Positions 50,318 through 58,505 of a stretch of 64,000 nt of DNA are shown here, piece after piece; within the stretch, counting starts at the first letter, position 1, and the number at the start of each line of letters is the position of its first letter. Under the pieces are notes generated by a model. That model saw only the letters and a list, made by a program, of their open reading frames with translations. It was not told the origin of the DNA and did no database searches. The stretch spans positions 372,001 to 436,000 of the forward strand of contig NZ_BMUG01000007.1 in assembly GCF_014650075.1 (NCBI RefSeq), written 5' to 3'. The stretch comes from Streptomyces microflavus. GTDB taxonomy: Bacteria; Actinomycetota; Actinomycetes; Streptomycetales; Streptomycetaceae. Made by a program: the position numbers and the translations under genes.

Positions 50318-51307
50318 CTACGGAGTGTCCGCCGATGCCCGGAACGTGCGCCGGTACACCGTCGGCGGCACGCCCAGCGCCGCCTGGAGGTGCTGGCGCA
50401 GGGAGGTCGCCGTGCCGAAGCCGGCGTCCCGGGCCACCTGGTCGATGGAGAGGTCGGAGGTCTCCAGCAGGTGCCGGGCCCGCTCCACCCGCTGCTGGGT
50501 CAGCCACTGGCCGGGGCTGGCGCCCACCTCCTCGCGGAAACGCCGGGTGAAGGTCCGTACGCTCATCGACTCCTGCCGGGCCATGTCCCGCAGCTGGATC
50601 GGCCGGTCCAGCCGCCCCAGCGCCCACGCGCGGGCGGCGGTGGTGGTCGCGAACTGCGGTTCGGGGACGGGCCGGTGGATGTACTGGGCCTGCCCGCCGT
50701 CCCGGTGCGGGGGGACGACCGTGCGCCGGGCGATCTCGTTGGCGACGGCCGCTCCGTGGTCGCGGCGCACGAGGTGGAGGCAGAGGTCGATCCCGGCGGC
50801 GACCCCGGCCGAGGTGAGGACGTCGCCGTCGTCGATGAACAGGACGTCCGGGTCGACCCGGACCTGCGGGAAGAGCTGCTGGAAGTGGTCGGCGGAGGAC
50901 CAGTGCGTGGTGGCGGGGCGGCCGTCCAGATATCCGGCGGCGGCCAGGACGTAGCTGCCGGTGCAGATGGAGACCATCCGGGTGCCGGGCCGGATCAGCG
51001 CGAGGGCGGCCGCCAGCTCCTCGGTGAGCCTGCCCTCCTCGAAGACCGGGCCCAGTTCGTAGGAGGCGGGGATGACCACGGTGTCGGCGGTGGCGAGCGC
51101 CTCGGGGCCGTGCTCGACGAGGATCGCGTAGTCGGAGTCGGTCCGGACGGGCCCGGGCGGGCGGATCGAGCAGGTCACGACCTCGTACAGCTTCGCGCCC
51201 TTGTTGCCCGGTGCGGGCTCCAGGGAGCGGCCGAAGATCCGGTGCGGGATGCCCAGTTCGAAGGGGAGCAGGCCGTCCAGGGCCAGGACGGCGACGCGGT
51301 GCGGCAT
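50318..51307 (-). CDS. GlxA-family regulator (DJ-1/PfpI plus AraC domain)
   Basis: GAGGAGG precedes the ATG. The 329-residue protein has an N-terminal DJ-1/PfpI-like domain (residues 5-170), including the nucleophile-elbow Cys in VSICTGSYVLAAAGYLDG, and a C-terminal AraC DNA-binding domain with two helix-turn-helices (MSVRTFTRRFREEVGASPGQWL and LSIDQVARDAGFGTATSLRQHL). Such proteins regulate amino-acid, carnitine or stress genes. The gene is divergent from an MFS transporter, its probable target. Confidence 0.92.
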   Translation of the reverse strand: MPHRVAVLALDGLLPFELGIPHRIFGRSLEPAPGNKGAKLYEVVTCSIRPPGPVRTDSDYAILVEHGPEALATADTVVIPASYELGPVFEEGRLTEELAAALALIRPGTRMVSICTGSYVLAAAGYLDGRPATTHWSSADHFQQLFPQVRVDPDVLFIDDGDVLTSAGVAAGIDLCLHLVRRDHGAAVANEIARRTVVPPHRDGGQAQYIHRPVPEPQFATTTAARAWALGRLDRPIQLRDMARQESMSVRTFTRRFREEVGASPGQWLTQQRVERARHLLETSDLSIDQVARDAGFGTATSLRQHLQAALGVPPTVYRRTFRASADTP

Positions 51308-51360
51308 GGCGGGCCTCCTCGAAAGGCGTCGGCGGGCTCGTGGGGGAGTGCGCCGGAACG

Positions 51361-51385
51361 CTCACTGGCTGAAACTCACTGGCTG
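51361..51385. promoter_or_regulatory. Direct repeat in GlxA/MFS divergent region
   Basis: CTCACTGGCTG occurs twice (51361-51371 and 51375-51385), 14 bases apart. It lies between the GlxA gene and the MFS gene, suiting the direct-repeat binding of AraC-type regulators. Confidence 0.55.
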
Positions 51386-51420
51386 GTATAGACCACGGGC
51401 TGATACAGGTTAGCGACGTG

Positions 51421-52743
51421 ATGGAGAAGCCGACAGAGACCGCGTCCATTCCCGACGCCCCGCGTGACACCCGAACCCCGCCGCTCCCGCCCCTGCCCCC
51501 GCTCGACCTGGCCCTTTCCGGTGGTCCGGGCGGTCCCGGCGGTTCCGGCGGGCTCTGGAACCGTAACTTCCGCTACTTCTTCGTGGCCCGTACGGTCGCG
51601 CTCTTCGGCGACGGCATGATCCCCGTCGCCCTGACCGCCGGCCTGCTGGGCGCGGGCCGCCCCGCCTCCTCGGTCGGGTTCGCGCTGGCCGCCTGGATGG
51701 GGCCGCTGGCGGTGTTCGTGCTCTTCGGCGGGGTGCTCGCGGACCGGTTCACCCCCCGCCGCATGATGATCATCGCCGACGCCCTGAGGCTGGTCGGCGC
51801 CTCGGTGCTCGCCGTCACGTTCGCGCTGGGCAACCCGCCGCTCTGGTCGGTGTACGTCCTCAGCTCCGTCGCCGGGGTCGGCGCCGCGCTCTTCCAGCCG
51901 GGCGTCGCCTCGACCGTGCCCCGGGTCTCCACCGACGTCCAGCGCGCCAACGCCGTCCTGCGGGTCGCCGAGGCGCTGATGACCATGGCGGGCCCCGCCT
52001 TCGCGGGCGTCCTCGTGGGTCTCGCGAGCGCCGGGGCCGTCTACGCGGCGAACGCGGCGACCTTCGCGGTCTCCGGCGCCTGCCTCTTCCTGATGCGCCT
52101 GGCCCCCGCCCCGCACGACGACGCGGTACGCGGCACCTTCACCGCCGAACTGGCTGATGGCTGGAGGGAGTTCCGGGCCCGTTCCTGGCTGTGGGGAGTG
52201 ATCGCCGTCTGGACCGTCTACGGCTTCGCGGTCCTCGGCCCGATGCTCCCGCTCACCGCCGTCCTGGTCACCCAGGAGCACGGATCGGGGGCGTACGGGA
52301 TGCTGATGGCCGTCAACGGGGCGGGCAGCGTCGTCGGCGGCCTGATGGCCCTGCGGCTGAGGCCGTCCCACCCCCTCGCGGCGGGCGCGGTGGCGCTCCC
52401 CCTGGTGGCGGTGAGCCTGGTCGTCCTGGCCCTCGGGATGCCGCTGCCGGTGCTGGCGGCGGGGCAGCTGCTGGCCGGTGCCGCCGCCGCGTTCTGGCTG
52501 GTGATGTGGTCCACCACGGTCCAGACGCACGTACCGCCGGAGGCCCTGAACCGGCTGCACGCCTACGATGTGGCCGGTTCGCTCCTGATGGTCGCGGCGG
52601 GCCGCGCCCTGGCCGGCCCGGTGGCCGAGGCGGTGGGCGCACCGGAGCTGCTGGTGGCGGCGGCCGTGATCAACATGGGGGTGGTGGCGGTGCTGCTGGT
52701 GGCCCGGCCGATCCGTCAGCTGAAGAGGATGGGGCCGGCGTGA
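51421..52743 (+). CDS. MFS transporter
   Basis: From ATG 51421 (GTG three bases earlier is possible) the 440-residue protein has a 45-residue Pro-rich start and about 12 membrane helices. The A-motif-like loop GGVLADRFTPRRMMIIAD lies between helices 2 and 3. It belongs to the MFS family of the DHA3/enterobactin-exporter type (ARTVALFGDGMIPVALTAGLL). It may export a drug or siderophore-like compound. Its stop overlaps the DUF2809 gene. Confidence 0.88.
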   Translation: MEKPTETASIPDAPRDTRTPPLPPLPPLDLALSGGPGGPGGSGGLWNRNFRYFFVARTVALFGDGMIPVALTAGLLGAGRPASSVGFALAAWMGPLAVFVLFGGVLADRFTPRRMMIIADALRLVGASVLAVTFALGNPPLWSVYVLSSVAGVGAALFQPGVASTVPRVSTDVQRANAVLRVAEALMTMAGPAFAGVLVGLASAGAVYAANAATFAVSGACLFLMRLAPAPHDDAVRGTFTAELADGWREFRARSWLWGVIAVWTVYGFAVLGPMLPLTAVLVTQEHGSGAYGMLMAVNGAGSVVGGLMALRLRPSHPLAAGAVALPLVAVSLVVLALGMPLPVLAAGQLLAGAAAAFWLVMWSTTVQTHVPPEALNRLHAYDVAGSLLMVAAGRALAGPVAEAVGAPELLVAAAVINMGVVAVLLVARPIRQLKRMGPA

Positions 52744-53231
52744 GGGTTCCTCCCCGCGCGGCGGCGAAGACTTCTCCGGGCACGGTGACGAGAGCTTCTC
52801 CCGGCCTGGTGGCGAGGGTTGCTCCCCGCGCGGTGGCGGCGGCCGCCGCGGTCGTCACCGTCGCCGCGGGCCTCGCCGTACGCGCCGGGGCGGACGGCGC
52901 CTTCGCCAAGTACGCGGGGAGCGCGCTCTACACGGTGCTGCTCTGCGCCCTCATCGCCTTCTGCGCGCCCCGCGCACGACCGCTCGCCGTGGCCGGGACC
53001 GCGCTCGCCCTGAGCTGGGCGGTCGAACTGCTCCAGCTCACCGGCGTACCGGCGGAGTGGTCGGCGCACAGCACGGCGGCCCGCCTGGCCCTCGGCTCGA
53101 CCTTCAACGCCCCGGACCTGCTCTGGTACGCGGTGGGCGCGGCGGCGGCCTGGGCGCTCCACGCCGGGGCCCGGAGGTTCGCTACGCCTTCTTCTGCCGG
53201 GCGCGCTTCTCGGCCCGCTGCATCTCGATGA
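52740..53231 (+). CDS. DUF2809 membrane protein
   Basis: The GTG overlaps the MFS stop; the product has 163 residues. A basic N-terminal extension with a PRA/SPG repeat pattern is followed by four hydrophobic segments and the DUF2809 ending TFNAPDLLWYAVGAAAAWALHAG. The function of this family is unknown. Its last 50 bases overlap the convergent small membrane-protein gene on the minus strand. Confidence 0.78.
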   Translation: MRVPPRAAAKTSPGTVTRASPGLVARVAPRAVAAAAAVVTVAAGLAVRAGADGAFAKYAGSALYTVLLCALIAFCAPRARPLAVAGTALALSWAVELLQLTGVPAEWSAHSTAARLALGSTFNAPDLLWYAVGAAAAWALHAGARRFATPSSAGRASRPAASR

Positions 53232-53517
53232 CCTCCAGGACGTGGGCGCTGATCTGCCGGCGGACCGTACCGGCGACGAACAGCACCGTGCCCAGCACCG
53301 ACAACGGGACGGAGACCGCCAGGATCGTCAGCTGCTCGGGCCAGGCCTCGATCAGGCCGCAGTTCTGCGTCTCCCCGTAGCAGGACGCGTCCGACTGCTC
53401 CACCAGCAGGAACGCCAGCCGCACCCACAACGCGCAGGCGGCGATCAGCAGCACGGCTCCCCAGGACTGCATCGATGTCGATGTGCGATGGAACTGCTGG
53501 CGTGCGATCCACTGCAT
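53182..53517 (-). CDS. Small membrane protein overlapping DUF2809 gene
   Basis: GGGGG precedes the ATG at 53517. The 111-residue protein has two hydrophobic segments (about residues 18-40 and 62-85), a loop with two Cys (CYGETQNC, likely disulfide) and a strongly basic C-terminus (MQRAEKRARQKKA). No family is recognised. The convergent overlap of 50 bases with the DUF2809 gene means each mRNA would carry antisense to the other. Confidence 0.7.
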   Translation of the reverse strand: MQWIARQQFHRTSTSMQSWGAVLLIAACALWVRLAFLLVEQSDASCYGETQNCGLIEAWPEQLTILAVSVPLSVLGTVLFVAGTVRRQISAHVLEVIEMQRAEKRARQKKA

Positions 53518-53624
53518 GAGATCCCCCGGATCCGTTGCGTACGAGGCGCCCGGCCGGTCGGCCGGGCCGACCGACGGCGATGGTACGTGCAGGGGCCACC
53601 GGTCCCGTGGGCCGGGCCGCGACG

Positions 53625-53670
53625 CGGTGACCCGGTGCTCAGTGCTCCGGTGACCCGGTGGCCAGTGCTC
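53625..53670. repeat. 23-bp tandem duplication
   Basis: Two adjacent copies (53625-53647 and 53648-53670) share CGGTGACCCGGTG and CAGTGCTC with two differing bases. They lie upstream of the second MFS gene in gene-free DNA. Confidence 0.7.
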
Positions 53671-53745
53671 CGATGGCCCGATTCCTGCGAACCGTGTCCT
53701 CCCGGCCACTCGTGGGGAAAGGCACCGGCCAAGAAGCTGGTCCAC

Positions 53746-55074
53746 GTGACCGAGACCATCGAAAGCGCCGCCCAGGACGACGACCGGCGGCCGCCCCTGG
53801 AGGCGCGCCGCCGCCCCCGTGTGCACCGGGCGTGGATCGTCGCCGCCGTCACCTTCGTGACGATCATCGGCGGCGCGGCCTTCAACTCCCTGCCCGGGCT
53901 GCTCATCGACCCGCTCCACACCGAGTTCGGCTGGTCGCGCGGGGAGATCGGGCTCGCGGTCTCCATCGACATGGCGCTGTACGGGCTGACCGCGCCGTTC
54001 GCCGCCGCGCTCATGGACCGCTTCGGCATCCGGCGGGTCGTCGCGGCCGCGCTGACCATGGTGGCGGCCGGGGCGCTCGCCAGCGTCTGGATGACGGCCT
54101 CCTGGCAGCTGATGATCTACTGGGGGCTGCTCGTCGGCCTCGGCACCGGGTCCATGGCGATGGCGTTCGCCGCGACCGTCACCAACCGCTGGTTCGTCGC
54201 CCGCCGGGGCCTGGTCACCGGCATCCTCACCGCGGCGGGCGCCTCCGGGCAGCTCGTCTTCCTGCCGCTCTGCGCCTGGATCGTCGACGAGCACGGCTGG
54301 CGGCCCGCCTCCGTCACGGTCGCCCTGGCGGCGCTGGTCGTCGTCCCGTTCGTCTGCCTCCTGATGCGCGACCACCCGGCCGATGTGGGGCTGGCCCCGT
54401 ACGGAGGTGCGTACGTGGCGAAGCCCGCCCCCGCCCGGGGCGCCGCCCGCCGCACGGTGAAGGTGTTGTTCAAGGCGGCCCGCACCGGCCCCTTCTGGCT
54501 GCTGGCGGGCACTTTCGCGATCTGCGGGGCCTCCACCAACGGCCTGATCCGCACCCACTTCGTCCCCTCCGCCCACGACCACGGCATGCCCATCACGGCG
54601 GCCGCCTCGCTGCTGGCGGTGATCGGGATCTTCGACGTCATCGGCACGATCTTCTCGGGCTGGCTCACCGACCGCTTCGACGCCCGCAGGCTGCTCGCCG
54701 TCTACTACGCGCTGCGCGGGATCTCGCTGCTGTTCCTGCCGATGCTGATGGGCCCCGATGTGCGGCCGCCGATGGTCTTCTTCATCGTGTTCTACGGTCT
54801 CGACTGGGTCGCCACCGTCCCGCCGACGCTGGCGCTCTGCCGGGAGCAGTACGGCGAGGACAGCGCGATCGTCTTCGGCTGGGTGCTCGCCTCGCACCAG
54901 GTGGGCGCGGCGGTCGTGGCGTTCCTCGGCGGAGTCGCGCGGGACGTCTTCGGCAGTTACGACGTGGTCTGGTACGCGTCGGGGGCGCTGTGCGCGGTGG
55001 CGGCGCTGATGTCGCTGGTGATCCGGCGGGTCCGGGCGTCCTCGGCGCCTGAACCGACTGTCTCCAGCGTCTGA
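53746..55074 (+). CDS. MFS transporter, oxalate/formate antiporter type
   Basis: From the GTG at 53746 the 442-residue protein shows 12 membrane helices with the family pattern GLLIDPLHTEFGWSRGEIGLAVSIDMALYG and the loop RFGIRRVVAAALTMVAAGA. The central cytoplasmic loop is basic. It resembles OxlT/monocarboxylate-type MFS carriers, so it may move an organic acid. Ribosome-binding signals before the GTG are weak. The last five codons and stop lie in a 44-bp tandem duplication. Confidence 0.85.
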   Translation: MTETIESAAQDDDRRPPLEARRRPRVHRAWIVAAVTFVTIIGGAAFNSLPGLLIDPLHTEFGWSRGEIGLAVSIDMALYGLTAPFAAALMDRFGIRRVVAAALTMVAAGALASVWMTASWQLMIYWGLLVGLGTGSMAMAFAATVTNRWFVARRGLVTGILTAAGASGQLVFLPLCAWIVDEHGWRPASVTVALAALVVVPFVCLLMRDHPADVGLAPYGGAYVAKPAPARGAARRTVKVLFKAARTGPFWLLAGTFAICGASTNGLIRTHFVPSAHDHGMPITAAASLLAVIGIFDVIGTIFSGWLTDRFDARRLLAVYYALRGISLLFLPMLMGPDVRPPMVFFIVFYGLDWVATVPPTLALCREQYGEDSAIVFGWVLASHQVGAAVVAFLGGVARDVFGSYDVVWYASGALCAVAALMSLVIRRVRASSAPEPTVSSV

Positions 55075-55136
55075 ACCGCCCGCCCCCAACGGCTGAACCG
55101 GCTGTCTCCAGCGTCTGAACCGCCCGCCCCCAACGG
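55049..55136. repeat. 44-bp tandem duplication at the MFS gene end
   Basis: Two adjacent 44-base units (55049-55092 and 55093-55136) differ only at one base (A/G at position 9). The first contains the last codons and TGA of the MFS gene; the second has no coding role. Confidence 0.85.
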
Positions 55137-55156
55137 CTGAACCGGCGTGCCAGGGC

Positions 55157-55325
55157 CTAGGGCGTGTCCGGCGGATCTTGACCGGGTCCGCGACGCCTGG
55201 CACGGCACCTCGCGGCGTTGCCGAAACGCCCGAATCGCTCCGCGATGAGGGCGTTCCAGCGCCTTGCGATGCACCGCACCAGACGCCGCGGCCTATCCGG
55301 CCCTGATCCGCCGGACACGCCCTAG
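55157..55325. mobile_element. 169-bp MITE with CTAG target duplication
   Basis: The element is bounded by CTAG (55157-55160 and 55322-55325), with perfect 17-bp terminal inverted repeats GGCGTGTCCGGCGGATC (55161-55177) and its complement (55305-55321). Subterminal inverted segments extend the symmetry. There is no transposase gene, so it is non-autonomous. A CTAG duplication is typical of IS5-family targets. Its right CTAG supplies the TAG stop of the flavin reductase gene. Confidence 0.8.
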
Positions 55326-55942
55326 CGGCTGAACCGGCCGAAGAGTCCCCGGTGGAACAGCAGCGGCTCCCCCTCTGCCCCCTCCTCCACCGCCCCCAGC
55401 GCCTCCACCCGGCCGACCACGATGAGGTGGTCCCCGCCGGTGTGGACGGCGTGGACGCGGCAGTCGACCCAGGCCGGTACGGAGTCGAGCAGCGGTGACC
55501 CCGTCGCCGGGGCGTCCCCGTACGCCACCCCCGCGAACTTGTCCGCCCCGCTCACCGCGAACCCCCGGCACAGCGCGCCCTGCCCGGACCCCAGGATGTT
55601 CACGCAGAAGGACCCGGCGCGGGCGATGCGCGGCCAGGTCGTCGACGTACGGGCGACCATGAAGGCGACCAGCGGCGGGTCCAGCGAGAGCGAGGCGAAG
55701 GACTGGCAGGCGAACCCGGTCGGCCCGTCCGCGTCGCGCGCGGTGACGACGGTGACGCCGCTGGCGAAGTTGCCCAGTACGCGCCGGAATTCGGCCGGGT
55801 CGACCGGGAGCCGCTCGTCGTCCCGGACGGCCCTCAGGTCGGGCCGGGGCAGCTCCTCCGGAAGCGGCGGTTCTGCTGTCGTGGCGGCGCCGACGGACCT
55901 GAGGTACCGGACGGCGGTGGCGGCCATGCCTGCGTGTCCCAT
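55322..55942 (-). CDS. Flavin reductase, FMN-dependent, HsaB-like
   Basis: The 206-residue protein (ATG 55942; 55954 and 55927 also possible) has the family features VDPAEFRRVLGNFASGVTVVTARDADGPTGFACQSFASLSLDPPLVAFMV and a Cys in SFCVNILG. Such reductases supply reduced flavin to two-component monooxygenases of aromatic or steroid breakdown; no oxygenase gene is adjacent. The stop codon TAG lies in the CTAG of a MITE. A perfect CTGACG-type operator is 18 bases upstream. Confidence 0.88.
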   Translation of the reverse strand: MGHAGMAATAVRYLRSVGAATTAEPPLPEELPRPDLRAVRDDERLPVDPAEFRRVLGNFASGVTVVTARDADGPTGFACQSFASLSLDPPLVAFMVARTSTTWPRIARAGSFCVNILGSGQGALCRGFAVSGADKFAGVAYGDAPATGSPLLDSVPAWVDCRVHAVHTGGDHLIVVGRVEALGAVEEGAEGEPLLFHRGLFGRFSR

Positions 55943-55959
55943 CACACCGCCCATTAGAA

Positions 55960-55974
55960 CTGACGCATCGTCAG
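55960..55974. promoter_or_regulatory. CTGACG-type operator 4
   Basis: CTGACGCATCGTCAG is a perfect match to CTGACG-N3-CGTCAG, just upstream of the flavin reductase start on the minus strand. Confidence 0.7.
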
Positions 55975-56008
55975 ATGTGAACCCGTGCGGGCACCCTGCC
56001 CGCCCTGT

Positions 56009-56593
56009 TCACGCGCCGGTGCGGCGGGCGTAGTGGCGCTGGGCCTTCGCGCGGTTGCCGCAGCCGGCCATCGAGCACCAGCGGCGGGTGCCGTTCTTGG
56101 AGATGTCGTAGAAGTGCAGGACGCAGGTGTCGTTGGCGCAGGGACGGATGCGGTCGGGCCGGTCGGCCACCAGGTGGAGCCAGTTGTCGGCCGCGTGCCA
56201 GGCCGGCCCCCAGGACGGGTCGTCCACCTCCACCCCCGACTCCGGCAGCCCGTCGGGCCCGAGGGTGCGGCGGATGCGCCCGTGGGACAGCACCTCGTTG
56301 AGCGCGGCCGTGGCGCCGGGGGTGGCGGGCTCGTGGCGGGCGGCCGAGGCGGCAAGCGCTTCGAGTGCGGTACGGGCGGTCAGCAGGCGCTCCAGGGTGG
56401 CGTGGCCGGCGACCGGGGCGGCGGGCCCCATGGCCTCGCGCACCGGCGCGCCGCTCAGCCAGATCGCCAGGCCGTTCTCGGATTCCAACAGGTCACGAGG
56501 GCCTTCCGCGTCGACCCAGCGGGTGTTCAGCAGGTCCAGCGCGAGCGGTTCGCCGGTCAGCGGCCGGGGGTCGGCCCCAGTGGGGTGCGGCAC
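56009..56593 (-). CDS. CGNR zinc-finger (ABATE) regulator
   Basis: GGAAGGA precedes the GTG at 56593; the product has 194 residues. The N-terminal ABATE domain (LALDLLNTRWVDAEGPRDLLES) is followed by the C-terminal zinc finger CANDTCVLHFYDISKNGTRRWCSMAGCGNRAKAQRHYARR with the CGNR motif and four Cys. Such proteins are stress or metabolite-responsive transcription factors. It is divergent from the VOC gene, its likely target. Confidence 0.9.
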   Translation of the reverse strand: MPHPTGADPRPLTGEPLALDLLNTRWVDAEGPRDLLESENGLAIWLSGAPVREAMGPAAPVAGHATLERLLTARTALEALAASAARHEPATPGATAALNEVLSHGRIRRTLGPDGLPESGVEVDDPSWGPAWHAADNWLHLVADRPDRIRPCANDTCVLHFYDISKNGTRRWCSMAGCGNRAKAQRHYARRTGA

Positions 56594-56634
56594 GGCAGAG
56601 GGTCCTTCCGTCGCGAGGTGTTCCCCTCGATTCT

Positions 56635-56660
56635 AACCGGACAGGAGACTTTCACCGGTT
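56635..56660. promoter_or_regulatory. Candidate CGNR operator
   Basis: AACCGG (56635-56640) and CCGGTT (56655-56660) form an inverted repeat with a 14-base spacer. TCTAACC occurs at both 56631 and 56672. The stretch is AT-rich compared with its flanks and lies between the CGNR and VOC genes. Confidence 0.45.
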
Positions 56661-56745
56661 GACCGTCCTCGATCTAACCCTTAAATTCGGTTTTACTGGT
56701 TGCGAGGTGGCCTCGCGGCCCTGACCGAAAGCATGGGGACCGACC

Positions 56746-57201
56746 ATGAGCAAGGCGAAGAACCTGCGGACCGGCCACATCGGCCTCAACGTCACCGACC
56801 TGGACCGTTCGACCGCCTTCTACCGCGAGGTCTTCGACTTCGAGGTGCTGGGCGAGGGCAAGGACGGCGACCGCCGCTGGGCCTTCCTCGGGCGGGACTC
56901 CCGGCTCGTGGTGACCCTGTGGCAGCAGAGCGAGGGCTCCTTCGCCCCCGCACTGCCCGGCCTGCACCACCTCTCCTTCCAGGTCGACACCGTCGAGGAG
57001 ATCCGGGCCACCGAGGAGGTCCTGCGCTCCCTGGGCGCCGGCTTCGCCTACGACGGGGTCGTGCCGCACGGGGAGACCGGCACCTCGGGCGGCATCTTCT
57101 TCACCGACCCCGACGGCATCCGCCTGGAGATCTACGCGGCCACCGGCGCCGACCCGGCCCACGCCCCGACCTCCGGGGCCCCCACCTGCGGTTTCTTCTA
57201 G
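56746..57201 (+). CDS. VOC-family dioxygenase/glyoxalase-like protein
   Basis: The 151-residue protein opens with the vicinal-oxygen-chelate pattern TGHIGLNVTDLDRSTAFYREVFDFEV and has a second unit with LHHLSFQVDTVEEIRATEEVL. Two His (GHIGLNV, LHHLSFQ) and Glu in IRLEIYAA match the metal triad of extradiol-like VOC proteins. It could be a dioxygenase or fosfomycin-resistance-type enzyme. It is divergent from the CGNR regulator and followed 71 bases later by a flavin-binding protein. Confidence 0.88.
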   Translation: MSKAKNLRTGHIGLNVTDLDRSTAFYREVFDFEVLGEGKDGDRRWAFLGRDSRLVVTLWQQSEGSFAPALPGLHHLSFQVDTVEEIRATEEVLRSLGAGFAYDGVVPHGETGTSGGIFFTDPDGIRLEIYAATGADPAHAPTSGAPTCGFF

Positions 57202-57272
57202 ACGGCAGGCACGACGGCAGCCACAGCACGGGCCACTTCCCGGCGAAGGGGCAGAACCGGAAAGGCAGCACC

Positions 57273-58250
57273 ATGGGCGGCTACCACCGCGGCGAGATCG
57301 CCGTGCAGGAGCGGGCGGGCTTCGCCCGTCAGGCCGGGCACGCGCACGGCGCCATCGGCAACACCGTTCCCGACGTGGCGGTGGCGTTCCTCGCCGACCA
57401 GCCCCACCTGGTGGTGGGCGGCACGGACGAGCGCGGCCGGGTCTGGGCGACCCAGCTCACCGGGGAGCCGGGCTTCCTGACCGTTCCCCGGCCGCAGACC
57501 CTGCACATCGGGGCGCTGCCCCCGCCGGAGGACCCGCTCGCGGCGGTCCTGGCAGGGGCCGGGGGCGGATCTGAGCTCGCGGCCGGGGCCGGAACCGGGG
57601 GTGGAGCCGGCTCGGGTCCGCAGCCCGCCCGGATCGGCATGATCGGCATCGAACCGGCCACCCGGCGCCGGATGCGGATGAACGGCCGGGCGGTCCGCGA
57701 CGGCCACGGACTGCGCGTCGAACTCGACCAGGTCCTCTCCAACTGCCCCAAGTACATCCAGAAACGCGACCACCACCCGGTCACGGACCAGGGCGCATCC
57801 ACCCCCCGTACAGCCGTCGACAGCACGGAGCTGAGCCCCGCACAGCAGCGGACGCTCCGGGCCGCCGACACCTTCTTCATCGCCACCACCGACGACCGGG
57901 GCGACGCCGACGCCTCGCACCGGGGCGGCAACCCAGGCTTCGTCCAGGTGGTCTCGCCCCGGCTGCTGCGCTGGCCCGACTACGCGGGCAACGCCATGTT
58001 CCTGACCCTGGGCAACCTCGAACTCAACCCGGCCGCCGGTCTCCTCGTTCCCGGCTGGGAGACCGGCACCTCACTGCACCTGACGGGTTCGGCCCGCACG
58101 GTGTGGGACGGGGATGAGGTGGCCCGCCACCCCGGGGCGCAGCGGCTGGTGGAGTTCGAGATCGCCGCTGTACGGGAGGTGGCGGCGGCCTCCCCGCTGC
58201 GCTGGTCCGCGCCCGCCTTCTCCCGCTTCAACCCGCCGACGGCCGGCTGA
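57273..58250 (+). CDS. PNPOx-like flavin-binding family protein
   Basis: The 325-residue protein contains two split-barrel regions of the pyridoxamine-phosphate-oxidase family: one near residues 40-150 (VAFLADQPHLVVGGTDERGRVWATQLTGEPGFLTV) and one from about 190 (TFFIATTDDRGDADASHRGGNPGFVQVVS). Such proteins bind FMN or F420, and some fuse to or precede ferredoxin-reductase systems. Here it is followed 60 bases later by a ferredoxin and its reductase. The substrate is unknown. Confidence 0.75.
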   Translation: MGGYHRGEIAVQERAGFARQAGHAHGAIGNTVPDVAVAFLADQPHLVVGGTDERGRVWATQLTGEPGFLTVPRPQTLHIGALPPPEDPLAAVLAGAGGGSELAAGAGTGGGAGSGPQPARIGMIGIEPATRRRMRMNGRAVRDGHGLRVELDQVLSNCPKYIQKRDHHPVTDQGASTPRTAVDSTELSPAQQRTLRAADTFFIATTDDRGDADASHRGGNPGFVQVVSPRLLRWPDYAGNAMFLTLGNLELNPAAGLLVPGWETGTSLHLTGSARTVWDGDEVARHPGAQRLVEFEIAAVREVAAASPLRWSAPAFSRFNPPTAG

Positions 58251-58310
58251 ACCCCCACCCCACCGTGCCACTGACACCGCACCCGCACCCGCACCCGATA
58301 CGGAGTCACC

Positions 58311-58505
58311 ATGCAGATCACCGTGGACCTGGATCTCTGCGAGAGCCACGGAAGTTGCGTCTTCGCCGCCCCCGGGATCTTCTCGTTCGACGACGACGAC
58401 TACCTCCTGTACGAACCCGCGCCGGACGACGGACTGCGCGGTGCGGCCGAGAAGGCCGCCGCCTCCTGCCCGGTCCGCGCCATCACCGTGGCCGCCGCCC
58501 CGTGA
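58311..58505 (+). CDS. 3Fe-4S ferredoxin, P450 type
   Basis: The 64-residue protein has Cys 10, Cys 16 and Cys 53 with the spacing of [3Fe-4S] ferredoxins (CESHGSC and SCPVRAI); the position of the fourth ligand is His 13. Such ferredoxins deliver electrons to cytochromes P450. The only P450 in the window is at 5.7-7.1 kb. The stop overlaps the reductase start. Confidence 0.93.
   Translation: MQITVDLDLCESHGSCVFAAPGIFSFDDDDYLLYEPAPDDGLRGAAEKAAASCPVRAITVAAAP

Noticed and set aside
55157-55325. A small RNA or terminator instead of a mobile element
   Set aside because: Perfect terminal repeats plus CTAG at both ends are better explained by a MITE, although the structure could also terminate transcription.
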